Source: Photobacterium salinisoli
GTDB taxonomy: Bacteria; Pseudomonadota; Gammaproteobacteria; Enterobacterales; Vibrionaceae
Assembly (NCBI RefSeq): GCF_003614885.1
Contig: NZ_QZMS01000007.1
Span: 62,001 to 126,000, forward strand
Length of the DNA stretch: 64,000 bases
Reading direction: 5' to 3'
A model generated the notes under the pieces. That model was not told the DNA's origin, made no database searches, and was given only the letters and a program-made list of their open reading frames with translations. The translations under genes and the position numbers were made by a program. This document shows positions 32,559 to 41,705 of the stretch, one piece after another; the stretch's first letter is position 1, and each line of letters starts with the position of its first letter.

Positions 32559-33455
32559 TTAGTTGTTGCGCTCGATAACGTATCGGGCGAAAACTTCTAA
32601 TGAATCTGTATTGTAGGGTATAGCTTCCAGGGCGTGTAGGGCTTCCTGGTATAGCTGGCGAGCTTTATCCTGGGCGCCTGCTAATCCTAGCAGGGCTGGG
32701 TAGGTGCTTTTTTCCAGAGCGACATCCGAACCCTGGGGTTTGCCCAGTGTCTGAGTATCGCTGATCACATCCAGAATGTCGTCCTGAACCTGAAAGGCCA
32801 GGCCAATCGCTTCTGCGAACCTATCCAGCTGGGGCAGGATGGCGACTCCTTTTTCACCGGCCGCCAGAGCACCAAGACGCACCGCACAACGGATCAGTGC
32901 CCCGGTTTTGTGTCTGTGGATGGTTTCCAGCTGCGCCAGACCGACGCGTTTGTGCTCTGCGGCTAAATCCAGCGCCTGTCCGGCACACATACCGGACGCA
33001 CCGGCAGCCTGAGCCAATTCGCGAACCATGGCGATACGCTGGCTGTTGCCCTCGGCACTCAGGCGGCCAGACGCCAGTATTTCAAAAGCGAGTGTCTGCA
33101 GAGCATCACCGGCCAGAAGGGCGGTGGCTTCATCAAAGGCAATGTGACAGGTCGGTTTACCGCGCCGCAGTTCGTCGTCATCCATGGCAGGAAGATCGTC
33201 ATGGATCAGCGAATAGGCATGAATACATTCAACGGCCGCCGCCGGGGCATCCAGATCATCCATATCCGCGCCCAGCATGCTTCCTGTGACATAAGTCAGG
33301 AAAGGACGGGCACGCTTTCCGCCCAGCAGGGTGCCGTGTCTCATCGCCTGAACCAGAGGCTGATCGGTAAAGGGCAACTGAGTCAGCCATTGTTCCAGCT
33401 GAGCATTATTACGGGCCGCGTACTCGGCCAGTTGTTGAGAAAGGCTGTTAGTCAT
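32559..33455 (-). CDS. ispA: Farnesyl diphosphate synthase (geranyltranstransferase) IspA
   Basis: A 298-residue trans-prenyltransferase making geranyl and farnesyl diphosphate from IPP and DMAPP. The first Asp-rich motif is [16 protein letters not shown] and the second is DDILDV; the KR-type segment [11 protein letters not shown] binds IPP. ATG 33455 ([12 protein letters not shown]) is chosen; it overlaps the end of xseB by 8 bases, implying translational coupling. dxs follows after 23 bases. Confidence 0.97.
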   Translation of the reverse strand: MTNSLSQQLAEYAARNNAQLEQWLTQLPFTDQPLVQAMRHGTLLGGKRARPFLTYVTGSMLGADMDDLDAPAAAVECIHAYSLIHDDLPAMDDDELRRGKPTCHIAFDEATALLAGDALQTLAFEILASGRLSAEGNSQRIAMVRELAQAAGASGMCAGQALDLAAEHKRVGLAQLETIHRHKTGALIRCAVRLGALAAGEKGVAILPQLDRFAEAIGLAFQVQDDILDVISDTQTLGKPQGSDVALEKSTYPALLGLAGAQDKARQLYQEALHALEAIPYNTDSLEVFARYVIERNN

Positions 33456-33690
33456 CGCTCGGTTCAAAGTCCGTTAGTGGCGCATTGTCATCAGCTTGCA
33501 GCAAAATCTCAACCCGTTGCTCGGCCTGAGTCAGTTTTTGCTGGCTGTTGCGGGCCAGGGCAATGCCACGCTCAAATTTTTTCAGCGCGTCTTCTAAAGG
33601 GATATCACCGGATTCCAGCTCGTTGACTATCACATCGAGTTCATTCATGGCCTCTTCGAAGGCCATCTTTTCTGGTTTTTTAGTCGCCAT
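33448..33690 (-). CDS. xseB: Exodeoxyribonuclease VII small subunit XseB
   Basis: An 80-residue acidic helical protein that binds XseA to form exonuclease VII, which degrades single-stranded DNA. The family core FEEAMNELDVIVNELESGDI and PLEDALKKFERG are present. It starts at ATG 33690 and begins the xseB-ispA-dxs operon, a standard gammaproteobacterial arrangement. Confidence 0.95.
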   Translation of the reverse strand: MATKKPEKMAFEEAMNELDVIVNELESGDIPLEDALKKFERGIALARNSQQKLTQAEQRVEILLQADDNAPLTDFEPSDD

Positions 33691-34063
33691 ATCCGGTCCA
33701 TTGATGGGTTGTGAGCGCGTTTGGAGGTGCGCCCGAAAATGAGGGGAAAATAGCGCACAGGCTATGCCGGGTCAAATTATGGCACAGGGAAGTGTGCGCA
33801 TTACAGTGTTATTTTTATGGTTTTTATACCCAGTGGTGCTTTGTATCGCCCATTGCAAGAGGAAAGTAATCACAGAGAAGAGGCGGAAGTTCGGTTTTTC
33901 CCAGCAGAGCACAAAACCGAGGGTTAATCAGTGCTAAACCAAAATCCAAAGGTGCCGATACAGGGTGAGTAAGTTAGAATAACGCCAGTTTAAGCTGGCC
34001 ATAGTAACCCGGACATCCTGATGTCGCCTGGGTTGATAAGAAAAAATTACAGAGGAGTGATCC
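33691..34063. promoter_or_regulatory. Divergent control region xseB / pomA
   Basis: About 370 bases between divergent operons. A hairpin GACATC/GATGTC with outer AACCC/GGGTT pairing lies at about 34006-34035, just upstream of the pomA ribosome binding site, and could influence translation. No sigma-54-type pair with the correct GG-N10-GC spacing was found. Confidence 0.4.
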
Positions 34064-34825
34064 GTGGATTTGGCAACCCTCATAGGCTTAGTTGGTGCCT
34101 TTGCTTTTGTCATTATGGCGATGCTGCTGGGTGGCAGCCTTGATATATTTTTTAATGTGCCCTCTATTTTGATTGTATTGGGCGGGACATTATTTGTTGT
34201 ATTAATGAAGTTCAGCCTGTCGCAGTTTTTTGGCGCCGCCAAAATTGCAGCGAAAGCCTTCATGTTTAAAACGGATGACCCGGAAGATTTGATCGCCAAG
34301 ATTGTTGAAATGGCGGATGCGGCACGCAAAGGCGGCTTTCTGGCGCTGGAAGAAATGGAAGTCAATAACAGCTTCCTGCGAAAAGGGATTGATTTACTCG
34401 TCGACGGTCATGATGCCGACGTAGTGCGTTCGACACTGCAAAAAGATATCGGGCTGACCAATGAGCGCCATGAAAGGGGTATCAGTATTTTCAGCTCATT
34501 GGGTGAGGTTTCACCGGCGATGGGAATGATAGGTACCCTGGTGGGTCTGGTCGCCATGCTGACCAACATGGACGATCCCAAGTCTATCGGCCCGGCCATG
34601 GCCGTCGCGCTGTTAACCACGTTATACGGTTCGATCCTGGCTAACATGGTGGCTATTCCGATTGCCGATAAACTGTCATTGCGTAAAAACGAAGAGCGCC
34701 TTAACCGCCGCTTGATTCTTGATGGGGTACTGGCCATTCAGGATGGTCAGAACCCGCGTGTCATCGACGGTTTTCTGAAAAATTACCTCCATGAAAAACA
34801 ACGCCGTGCTGACGTTGATGAATAA
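34064..34825 (+). CDS. pomA: Sodium-driven flagellar motor stator protein PomA
   Basis: A 253-residue MotA-family membrane protein forming the PomA5B2 stator that drives the polar flagellum with Na+. Four membrane helices are seen, the last two in SPAMGMIGTLVGLVAMLTNM and AVALLTTLYGSILANMVAIP. The cytoplasmic loop carries the charged residues that meet FliG. GTG 34064 is the start; AGAGGAG lies six bases upstream. It is followed 11 bases later by pomB. Confidence 0.97.
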   Translation: MDLATLIGLVGAFAFVIMAMLLGGSLDIFFNVPSILIVLGGTLFVVLMKFSLSQFFGAAKIAAKAFMFKTDDPEDLIAKIVEMADAARKGGFLALEEMEVNNSFLRKGIDLLVDGHDADVVRSTLQKDIGLTNERHERGISIFSSLGEVSPAMGMIGTLVGLVAMLTNMDDPKSIGPAMAVALLTTLYGSILANMVAIPIADKLSLRKNEERLNRRLILDGVLAIQDGQNPRVIDGFLKNYLHEKQRRADVDE

Positions 34826-34836
34826 GGAGGCGGGTG

Positions 34837-35778
34837 ATGGATGAGACCGAATGCAATTGTAAGAAAGGGGCTCCGGCCTGGATGGCAACGTTCGCCGATC
34901 TGGCGACCCTGCTGATGTGTTTCTTCGTGCTGCTGTTGTCATTTTCTGAGATGGACGTCTTGAAGTTCAAGCAAATTGCTGGCTCTCTGAAATTTGCCTT
35001 TGGTGTGCAGAACATGGTGGAAGTGAAAGACATTCCTAAAGGCACCAGTGTTATTGCTCAGGAATTTCGTCCGGGGCGGCCTGAACCGACTCCGATAGAA
35101 GTCATCATGCAGCAAACCATCGACATGACACAGCGAACGCTGGACTTCCATGAAGGTGAATCGGATAAGGCCGGCGGTACCAAACGTGAAGCAGGCAAAC
35201 TGACCGGCGGGCGTTCTGAACATACGGCTACCCAGATGAACCAGAATACGCAGTCGGAGATGACCCAGGCCCAGCAACAGTTGGCCGATGTTTTACAAAC
35301 TGCCCTTGAGCGAGAAATACAGGAAAATCTGATCGAGGTCGAAAACCTGGGTCAGCAGGTGGTGATCCGTATTCGTGAGAAAGGGGCATTTCCGGAAGGG
35401 TCGGCCTTTCTGCAACCCAAATTTCGCCCGCTGGTTCGGCAGGTGGCTGATCTGGTCAAAGATGTGCCTGGGGTGATCACCGTTTCTGGTCATACGGATA
35501 ATCAGCGACTGGATTCTGAGTTATACCGTTCCAACTGGGATTTGTCGGCGCAGCGTGCCGTGTCCGTCGCTCAGGAAATGGAAAAAGTGCAGGGTTTTGA
35601 TCATAACCGGATGCGCGTGCTGGGATTGGCTGACACCTCACCGCTGGACAGTAATGACACCCTGGACGGGCGTAAGCGTAACCGCCGGGTAGAAATTGCC
35701 ATCATGCAGGGTAAACCGCATTTTACCAATGAACTGACCAGTGACCCGGCAGGGGAATCTGCCGTCCCGTCAAATTAA
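34837..35778 (+). CDS. pomB: Sodium-driven flagellar motor stator protein PomB
   Basis: A 313-residue MotB-family protein. The single N-terminal helix contains TFADLATLLMCFFVLLLSF, where the Asp (about residue 21) is the Na+-carrying residue. A plug/linker region (to about 150) and a C-terminal OmpA-like peptidoglycan-binding domain (SGHTDNQ, NRRVEIAIM) follow. The SEMDVLKFKQIAGSLKFAFG segment closely follows Vibrio PomB. ATG 34837 is preferred over GTG 34834 because it sits six bases from AAGGAGG. Confidence 0.97.
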   Translation: MDETECNCKKGAPAWMATFADLATLLMCFFVLLLSFSEMDVLKFKQIAGSLKFAFGVQNMVEVKDIPKGTSVIAQEFRPGRPEPTPIEVIMQQTIDMTQRTLDFHEGESDKAGGTKREAGKLTGGRSEHTATQMNQNTQSEMTQAQQQLADVLQTALEREIQENLIEVENLGQQVVIRIREKGAFPEGSAFLQPKFRPLVRQVADLVKDVPGVITVSGHTDNQRLDSELYRSNWDLSAQRAVSVAQEMEKVQGFDHNRMRVLGLADTSPLDSNDTLDGRKRNRRVEIAIMQGKPHFTNELTSDPAGESAVPSN

Positions 35779-35798
35779 GCCTACAATCTGAATAAGGA

Positions 35799-35838
35799 CC
35801 TGATGTCTGTTCGCCTGAGAGGGTGAACAGACATCAGG
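35799..35838 (+). terminator. Long hairpin after pomB
   Basis: CCTGATGTCTGTTC (35799-35812) pairs perfectly with GAACAGACATCAGG (35825-35838). A 14-bp stem but no T-run, so it may be a processing or termination-assisting structure between pomAB and thiI. Confidence 0.55.
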
Positions 35839-35981
35839 CGGCGAGGGCAAGAGCCATAATGGACCGCGGGTCTGTGAAACTCTGCGCTCACCGTTTTTCT
35901 GATAATCCTTTGTATTTCAGCGACCGCTTGCTTGCTGTATAATCCGCGCCTTTAGTTAGGCCCTGTGAAGCGAAGCATGTT

Positions 35982-37430
35982 ATGAAATTTATTGTAAAGC
36001 CCCATCCAGAGATTTTTGTAAAGAGTGAATCAGTGCGGAAGCGCTTTACCAAAATCCTGGAGTGCAATATCCGCATTATCCTTCAGCGCCTGTCTGATCA
36101 AGTGGCTGTGTACAACCGACGCAGCTACATTGATGTCACAGTGAAGGACGACAGCCTCCGTGATCAGGTTCTGACCGTATTGACCCAGACGCCTGGCATT
36201 CACCATGTGCTGGAAGTCAAACAAACCGATTTTACCGACATGCACGATATCTTCGAGCAGACTCTGGCCCATGTGGGCAACGAACTTGAAGGCAAAACCT
36301 TCTGCGTGCGCGCTAAGCGGGTGGGTAAACACGACTTTACCTCAATCGAGCTGGAACGTTACGTGGGCGGCGGTCTGAATCAGGCCGTTGAAAGTGCGAA
36401 AGTGCAGCTGAAAAAACCCCAGGTGACGGTCAACCTTGAAGTGGACGGCGAGAAACTCAATCAGGTGCTTGCCCGTCATAAAGGTCTGGGTGGTTTCCCG
36501 CTGGGTACTCAGGAAGACGTACTGAGCCTGATCTCAGGCGGCTTTGATTCCGGTGTGTCCAGCTATCTGCACATCAAGCGCGGCAGTAAAGTGCACTACT
36601 GTTTCTTTAACCTTGGCGGGCCGGCACATGAAATTGGTGTGAAGCAGGTTTCTCACTATTTGTGGAAGAAATTCGGCTCTTCGGCCAAAGTGAAGTTCAT
36701 TGCCATTGATTTCGAACCTGTTGTGGCCGAAATTCTGGAAAATGTGGATGACGGCCAGATGGGCGTGGTGCTCAAGCGTATGTTCATGCGCGCGGCAGGT
36801 CAGGTTGCTGAGCGTTTTGGTATTCAGGCGCTGGTGACCGGCGAAGCGCTGGGCCAGGTATCAAGCCAGACGCTGACCAATCTGCGTCATATCGACAATG
36901 TAACCGATACGCTGATTCTTCGTCCTCTGATTAACTGGGACAAAGAAGATATTATCAATCTTGCCCGTGACATAGGTACGGAAGATTTTGCCAAAACCAT
37001 GCCTGAATTCTGCGGCGTGATCTCCAAGAGTCCGACCGTAAAAGCGGTGAAAGAAAAACTGGAAGCCGAAGAAGCCAAGTTTGATTTTGCTGTGCTGGAT
37101 CGTGTGGTGAGTGAAGCTCGTATCCTCGATATCCGTGACATCGAAAAAGAAAGCCAGGAGCAGGCACCAGAGATTGAGCTGGTGGATCAGATTGACGGCA
37201 ACAGCACAGTGCTGGATATCCGCAGTCCGGACGAAGAAGATGAAAGCCCGCTGCACATTGAAGGGGTTGAAATCAAGCATCTTCCGTTCTACAAACTGGC
37301 GACCCAGTTTGGCGATTTACCTCAGGATAAAACCTACCTGCTGTATTGTGCTCGCGGTGTGATGAGTCGCTTACAGGCTCTGTACCTGAAAGAAAATGGT
37401 TTCGATAACGTGAAAGTTTATCGCCCGTAA
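35982..37430 (+). CDS. thiI: tRNA 4-thiouridine / thiazole sulfurtransferase ThiI
   Basis: A 482-residue enzyme that makes 4-thiouridine at tRNA position 8 and supplies sulfur for thiamine thiazole. Order: N-terminal ferredoxin-like and THUMP domains (to about 165), PP-loop ATPase with [13 protein letters not shown] (about 183-195), and a C-terminal rhodanese-like domain (about 385-482) with the catalytic persulfide Cys in [10 protein letters not shown]. The rhodanese extension marks the enterobacterial-type, dual-function ThiI. ATG 35982. Confidence 0.97.
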   Translation: MKFIVKPHPEIFVKSESVRKRFTKILECNIRIILQRLSDQVAVYNRRSYIDVTVKDDSLRDQVLTVLTQTPGIHHVLEVKQTDFTDMHDIFEQTLAHVGNELEGKTFCVRAKRVGKHDFTSIELERYVGGGLNQAVESAKVQLKKPQVTVNLEVDGEKLNQVLARHKGLGGFPLGTQEDVLSLISGGFDSGVSSYLHIKRGSKVHYCFFNLGGPAHEIGVKQVSHYLWKKFGSSAKVKFIAIDFEPVVAEILENVDDGQMGVVLKRMFMRAAGQVAERFGIQALVTGEALGQVSSQTLTNLRHIDNVTDTLILRPLINWDKEDIINLARDIGTEDFAKTMPEFCGVISKSPTVKAVKEKLEAEEAKFDFAVLDRVVSEARILDIRDIEKESQEQAPEIELVDQIDGNSTVLDIRSPDEEDESPLHIEGVEIKHLPFYKLATQFGDLPQDKTYLLYCARGVMSRLQALYLKENGFDNVKVYRP

Positions 37431-37449
37431 TCTTCTATTGCTTTTCTTT

Positions 37450-37743
37450 CCCTCCCCTTGGCAAGGGGAGGGCTAGGGTGGGGGTCGTGAGGCGCGCTCG
37501 GACTTTACTTCTGTGCCTGATAACCCCCTCCTGACCTCCCCTTAAAAAGGGGGAGGGATCGTACAGCGATGACTGAAAGCACGATGATTCCCTCCCCTTG
37601 GCAAGGGGAGGGCTAGGGTGGGGTTCGTGAGGCGAGCTCGACTTTACTTCTGTGCCTGATAACCCCCTCCTGACCTCCCACTTGAAAAGGGGGGAGGAAC
37701 CTAAAGCCATTTTGATTCTCTCCCTCTACAAAGGGAGGGAATA
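37450..37743. repeat. Tandem REP-like palindromes, 140-bp direct repeat
   Basis: CCCTCCCCTTGGCAAGGGGAGGG occurs at 37450 and 37590; a second palindrome CCTCCCCTT-AAAAAGGGGGAGG lies between, and a variant follows at about 37675. The whole unit, including GACTTTACTTCTGTGCCTGA, repeats with a 140-bp period. The same modules are found once at 13640-13734. A last diverged hairpin (CTCCCT/AGGGAG) lies at 37720-37740, directly before the yajL stop. Confidence 0.9.
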
Positions 37744-38373
37744 TCATCTTTTCCCCACCACATCAAAGCTCATACTCGGCCACATCACCATAGGTTCTGC
37801 CACTTTGGCGGTTGTTGCTTTCCCCAGCAGCAGGGTGATGATTTCCAGTGCAAACTCTTGCGAGGTGCCCGGTGCCTGGCTGGTCAGCAGATTATTATTC
37901 ACATCAAACATCACGCGGCGACCTTCACGACGGCGGTGCTCAGGAATACGATCAACAAAGGCCGGGTGAGCCGTCATCAGCGCATCCGGATAGAGCTGGT
38001 GATGTTCCAGCACCACAGCAGGCGCGGCACAAATAGCGGCCACCAGTTTACCGTCGTATTTATGCTGCTTAATAAATTCAACCGTCAGCGTGCTGTCTCT
38101 GAGGTATTCTGCGCCCGCCAGGCCGCCGGGCAGAACCACACAGTCGAAGGGGTCATCGGCAATTTCGACCAGCGGGCGGTCAGCGGTCAGTGTAATGCCC
38201 CGCGAGCCTTTCATCGCCAGTGCCCCGTCTTCTGCCACGCTGGCAATGGTCACTTGCATACCGGCCCTGATCAGAATATCAACCGTATTGATGACCTCCA
38301 TTTCTTCGCTGCCGGGGGCAATACAGACCGCCACTTTAGGGGGGTGTACAGAGGATGTCGTTGGGTTAGCCAT
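37744..38373 (-). CDS. yajL: DJ-1/PfpI-family protein YajL
   Basis: A 209-residue DJ-1-superfamily protein, homologous to E. coli YajL, a covalent chaperone and proposed deglycase against oxidative and carbonyl stress. The nucleophile elbow is AAICAAPAVVLEHH, with the reactive Cys at about residue 114; the N-terminal Glu of the family is in PGSEEMEVI. It follows panE on the same strand with an 8-base overlap. In E. coli yajL is likewise next to panE and thiI. Confidence 0.93.
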   Translation of the reverse strand: MANPTTSSVHPPKVAVCIAPGSEEMEVINTVDILIRAGMQVTIASVAEDGALAMKGSRGITLTADRPLVEIADDPFDCVVLPGGLAGAEYLRDSTLTVEFIKQHKYDGKLVAAICAAPAVVLEHHQLYPDALMTAHPAFVDRIPEHRRREGRRVMFDVNNNLLTSQAPGTSQEFALEIITLLLGKATTAKVAEPMVMWPSMSFDVVGKR

Positions 38374-39265
38374 AATTTTGCTCCAAGTGTTTTATCTGTT
38401 GCCACAGGGCGAAGTTCGCCGGTGTGGCAAGCTGAAAATGGTGTGCCTGCTCAATCAGAAAGCCGGTTATGGCGTCAATCTCCGTCGGCCGCTGGTTGGC
38501 AACATCCTGCTGCATGGATGAATAATTGGCCGCCGTGGCCCTGATCACCGTCATAGTGCGTTGCACTAGCTCTTCGCTGCGGGTGGGGTAGCCAGCGGCT
38601 GCCATGACAGCCGCGACTTCGCGGCAGACAGCCGTCAGTTCGGCGGTAAAATCCGGTTCAGCCAGATAGCCATTGCGGCATTGGTGGATAGCCGTCAGTG
38701 GATTGATGGCGCAATTGACGGCCAGTTTCTGCCATTGCGGATAGTGAATATCCTCATGCCATTGGCAGGGAGCCAGCGCCGTGTTCAGCACCCCGGCCAG
38801 TGCGTGCCATAGCTCGCCGGCAGTATTGACTGCACCCAGATATGTCGGGCCAGATCCGGTGTGGCGCACACTGTGGTTGTCTGCCCGTAAAGCCGCCTGA
38901 GAGGTGGTTGCATAGAGTACCGGATTATCCGGCAGCAGCTGCAGCACCTCGTTTTCTGTGCCCATACCATTGTGCATCACAATCACGGGAGTTGAAGTGC
39001 ACAGCCAAGGGGTTATGCTCCTTACCGCCTCAGAGACCTGAAAGGCTTTTACTGTGATCAGAACAATATCGCTGCGGCTGAGCAGATCAACCTGATTACA
39101 GTGGAAAGTGAAAGTGTCTGTATCCGGCGCATCCAGGCCTTGCCAGTGTAGCGTAGAGACACTGGCTGTCTGACGGCGCCAGAGGTGAATGGTGTGGCCT
39201 TGTCTGGCCAGAGCACCTGCCCAGAGGCTGCCAATTGCGCCAGCGCCGACTACGGTAATGTTCAC
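38366..39265 (-). CDS. panE: 2-dehydropantoate 2-reductase PanE
   Basis: A 299-residue NADPH-dependent ketopantoate reductase of the pantothenate pathway. The Rossmann motif is VVGAGAIGSLWAGALA; NGMGTENEV is the family's conserved loop; a C-terminal helical domain contains the catalytic Lys region (HYPQWQKLAVNCAINPLTA). Start GTG 39265; no ATG gives a complete Rossmann motif. Upstream partner of yajL in a two-gene operon. Confidence 0.94.
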   Translation of the reverse strand: MNITVVGAGAIGSLWAGALARQGHTIHLWRRQTASVSTLHWQGLDAPDTDTFTFHCNQVDLLSRSDIVLITVKAFQVSEAVRSITPWLCTSTPVIVMHNGMGTENEVLQLLPDNPVLYATTSQAALRADNHSVRHTGSGPTYLGAVNTAGELWHALAGVLNTALAPCQWHEDIHYPQWQKLAVNCAINPLTAIHQCRNGYLAEPDFTAELTAVCREVAAVMAAAGYPTRSEELVQRTMTVIRATAANYSSMQQDVANQRPTEIDAITGFLIEQAHHFQLATPANFALWQQIKHLEQNYG

Positions 39266-39332
39266 GGTATTGCCTGTTCGGAAAGGAATGACTGAAGCCT
39301 ATTGTAGCGGCTGGGAAATCAAGGGGTAAAGT

Positions 39333-39360
39333 AAAAGTCCGGATACCTGGGTACCCGGAC
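39333..39360 (-). terminator. Intrinsic terminator after the first ompK paralogue
   Basis: On the minus strand GTCCGGgTACC pairs with GGTAtCCGGAC (one mismatch) and is followed by TTTTAC. Confidence 0.7.
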
Positions 39361-39368
39361 CGTGGTTG

Positions 39369-40181
39369 TCAGAACTTATAGGTGACAGAGAAATAATGGG
39401 ATGGGCCGGTTGACTCAAAGCTGTCAGAATCTTCAATCAGGTAGACATCATAAAAGAGTTTCAGACCGTAGCCGACCGAGAAGCGGTCAGAGTGCCAGTA
39501 AAGTCCGTTGAACCAGTTCCCGCCATGAGTGGCCTGGGAATTGCCGTTAAACTCATCATCGGCGCCGAACTGGTAATCAATATAGCCCTGATAGGAAATG
39601 TATGAGCCATTGGCAAAGGTATAGAAGGGTTTAAACCAGTTGGTAGATATCTGGTAGCCGTTCCAGTCTTTCGCGTTGACATCGTACAATCCATACAGAT
39701 TCAGGCCAACTTTACCAAACCATGGCACCATGATATCGGAGCCTATCCCCCAGAAGGAGTTATTGACGTCCTGCGCACCGCCTCCCCAGTTGAACAGGGT
39801 GGCAAAATAGAGCTCCTGCACCGGACCGAATGAGAGATCGGTTTTGGTTAACGCATCGAGCGAAACCCGTGGCGCAAATTTCATGAACATTTTGGGTCTG
39901 TCTTTCTTGTCACTGGCATCGCTTTCCGTCAGATCGAAGAAATCCACATAGCCGTAAAGATCGAAAATACCGGATCGGCCACCAAATTCCATTTCCAGAT
40001 AGTCATGACCTGATGGGTCACTGGGCGCACGGGGATATTCTTCCAGTGCGTACATCAGGTTGAACTGAAACCATTTATAGTCATTTTTATGGATATCGCC
40101 GTCAGTATAATCAGCGGCAAAAGCGGTTCCGGGACATACCAGTGCAGCTCCAAGAGCCAAAGCTAAACAAGTCTGTTTCAT
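39369..40181 (-). CDS. ompK: OmpK-type outer-membrane channel, Tsx family (copy 1)
   Basis: A 270-residue outer-membrane beta-barrel with a signal peptide (MKQTCLALALGAALVCPG, cleavage near AFA-ADY). The mature protein begins ADYTDGDIHKNDYKWFQFNL and ends with a terminal Phe (FSVTYKF), the usual C-terminal sorting signal. Strongly similar to the neighbouring 40490-41308 protein and to Vibrio OmpK, the nucleoside-channel-like porin that serves as a vibriophage receptor. Differences concentrate in loops (KDRPK, GGAQDVN, SQATHGG). Confidence 0.93.
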   Translation of the reverse strand: MKQTCLALALGAALVCPGTAFAADYTDGDIHKNDYKWFQFNLMYALEEYPRAPSDPSGHDYLEMEFGGRSGIFDLYGYVDFFDLTESDASDKKDRPKMFMKFAPRVSLDALTKTDLSFGPVQELYFATLFNWGGGAQDVNNSFWGIGSDIMVPWFGKVGLNLYGLYDVNAKDWNGYQISTNWFKPFYTFANGSYISYQGYIDYQFGADDEFNGNSQATHGGNWFNGLYWHSDRFSVGYGLKLFYDVYLIEDSDSFESTGPSHYFSVTYKF

Positions 40182-40436
40182 GTTGGCGTTCTCACTTATC
40201 GTTTATCGTTGCCATTGCTTAGGGAACACGTCTGCCAAGAGGCTTGTTTCTTAACAGAAAGACAGTGTCTAACTTAAAAGATTAGTGGATAGCGGCCGGG
40301 CTGCCTTAGGAGCAAGAAAATAATCCATGCTCTGGAGGGTGATACAGATCATAACTTTAGAAATCAGTCTGAAAATCAGGCAGATGAAACGGGGTGGCAG
40401 GGGAATATAATTGTCTCAGGAGTTAGAACGAAAAAC
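40182..40436. other. Intergenic region between the two ompK genes
   Basis: About 250 bases containing the promoter of copy 1. The stretch is AT-rich with no obvious operator or ORF. Confidence 0.5.
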
Positions 40437-40460
40437 AAAGGCGCCGGGAAGGCGCCTTTG
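40430..40460 (-). terminator. Intrinsic terminator after the second ompK paralogue
   Basis: AAAGGCGCC pairs with GGCGCCTTT around a five-base loop; on the minus strand a T-run follows. It separates the two porin genes into independent units. Confidence 0.92.
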
Positions 40461-40489
40461 CAGGATTCAGGGTGTTGCTCAGGGCAAAC

Positions 40490-41308
40490 TTAGAACTTGT
40501 AAGTCAGGCTGACATAGTGGCTGATACCGGTCGATTTGAAGCCATCTGAGTCTTTGATACCGTACACATCTTTGTAGGCTTTCAGGCCGTAACCCACCGC
40601 ATAACGCTCAGAATGCCAGTAGATACCGTTGAACATGGCGCCGCCATTGCTCGCAGAAGAGTACTCTTCTTTCATGCCAAACTGGTAATCGATGTAACCC
40701 TGGTAAGACACGAAGCTGCCGTTGTCCAGCGTGTAGAAAGGTTTGAACCAGTTGGTCGAAATCTGGTAACCGTTCCAGTCTTTTTGGTTTGAGTCGTAAG
40801 TACCGTACAGGTTCAGGCCGATTTTGCCCAGCCAAGGCACGTTCACGTCAGAACCCAGACCAATTTTTTGTGTATTCGGGCCTCTGACTCCGGCAGCAAA
40901 TCCACCTGGGCCAGTTTTACCGCCGCCCCATTCCATAACAGTTGCAACGTACAGTTCTTGTACCGGGCCAAAAGACAGATCTGAGTGGGTCAGTGCATCC
41001 AGAGAAACGCGTGGCGCAAACTTCATGAAGATTTTATCTGCACCTGCTTTATCGCTGTCTGAATCTGTGGTCAGGTCAAAAACATCCACATAACCGTACA
41101 GGTCAAAGATACCGGAACGACCGCCGAATTCCATTTCCAGGTAATCGTGGCTTGATTCGCCTGGCAGTTCGTCAAATGCGTACATCAGGTTGAACTGAGA
41201 CCATTTGTAGTCGTTCTTGTGGATATTACCGTCGGTGTAATCAGCAGCATTCGTAGCAGCAGACAGGGAAGCTGCCAGTACACTCAGTGCAACAAGGGAT
41301 TTACGCAT
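40490..41308 (-). CDS. ompK: OmpK-type outer-membrane channel, Tsx family (copy 2)
   Basis: A 272-residue paralogue of the 39369-40181 protein. Signal peptide MRKSLVALSVLAASLSAATN; the mature region starts ADYTDGNIHKNDYKWSQFNL and the C-terminus is YVSLTYKF. Closer to canonical Vibrio OmpK in the AFDELPGESSHDYLEMEFGG segment than copy 1. Codon use looks more biased than in copy 1, which suggests it is the main, highly expressed porin. ATG 41308 is chosen (GCGAGAG upstream); TTG 41314 is out-competed. Confidence 0.95.
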   Translation of the reverse strand: MRKSLVALSVLAASLSAATNAADYTDGNIHKNDYKWSQFNLMYAFDELPGESSHDYLEMEFGGRSGIFDLYGYVDVFDLTTDSDSDKAGADKIFMKFAPRVSLDALTHSDLSFGPVQELYVATVMEWGGGKTGPGGFAAGVRGPNTQKIGLGSDVNVPWLGKIGLNLYGTYDSNQKDWNGYQISTNWFKPFYTLDNGSFVSYQGYIDYQFGMKEEYSSASNGGAMFNGIYWHSERYAVGYGLKAYKDVYGIKDSDGFKSTGISHYVSLTYKF

Positions 41309-41705
41309 CGTCAACTCTCGCTAATTGAATTAAAACACCGGACTTTTTTGACCAGTCCGTATCAATGGCGGGAAGTGTATTGTTTGATGTCACTAATGTG
41401 AATGTAACAAACTGGCAGTTGTTTTTTGATTGTGATTTTGATCTTGTGTAATGGATTGCAAAAAAAATCAAAAGTGATTCTGATCTCTTTTTGTACGCTA
41501 TTGGATGTAATTTTTCTGATCTAAGTGAGTAATAGGTCAATTATTGCTCGTGCCTGATATGCGGGAAAGTTAACTGAGATCAAATAAAGTCAACTTGAGA
41601 GTCAAAATTATCAACAGATATAGAAACAGAAGGGAGGGAAGGTGAGATTTCTGACCTGAAATGTTGGAACACTCAGGCCAGATAAAGTTCCCGCTTAACG
41701 GAATT
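41309..41705. promoter_or_regulatory. Intergenic region upstream of ompK copy 2
   Basis: About 400 AT-rich bases preceding a probably highly expressed porin; the lower part is the 3' side of ampG's neighbourhood. Tracts such as TTGATTGTGATTTTGATC (41427-41444) recur near 41475-41490, but I cannot assign a regulator. Confidence 0.4.

Noticed and set aside
33770-33810. Sigma-54 promoter (TGGCAC...GTGCG) upstream of pomA
   Set aside because: GG-to-GC spacing is 13 bases instead of 10.
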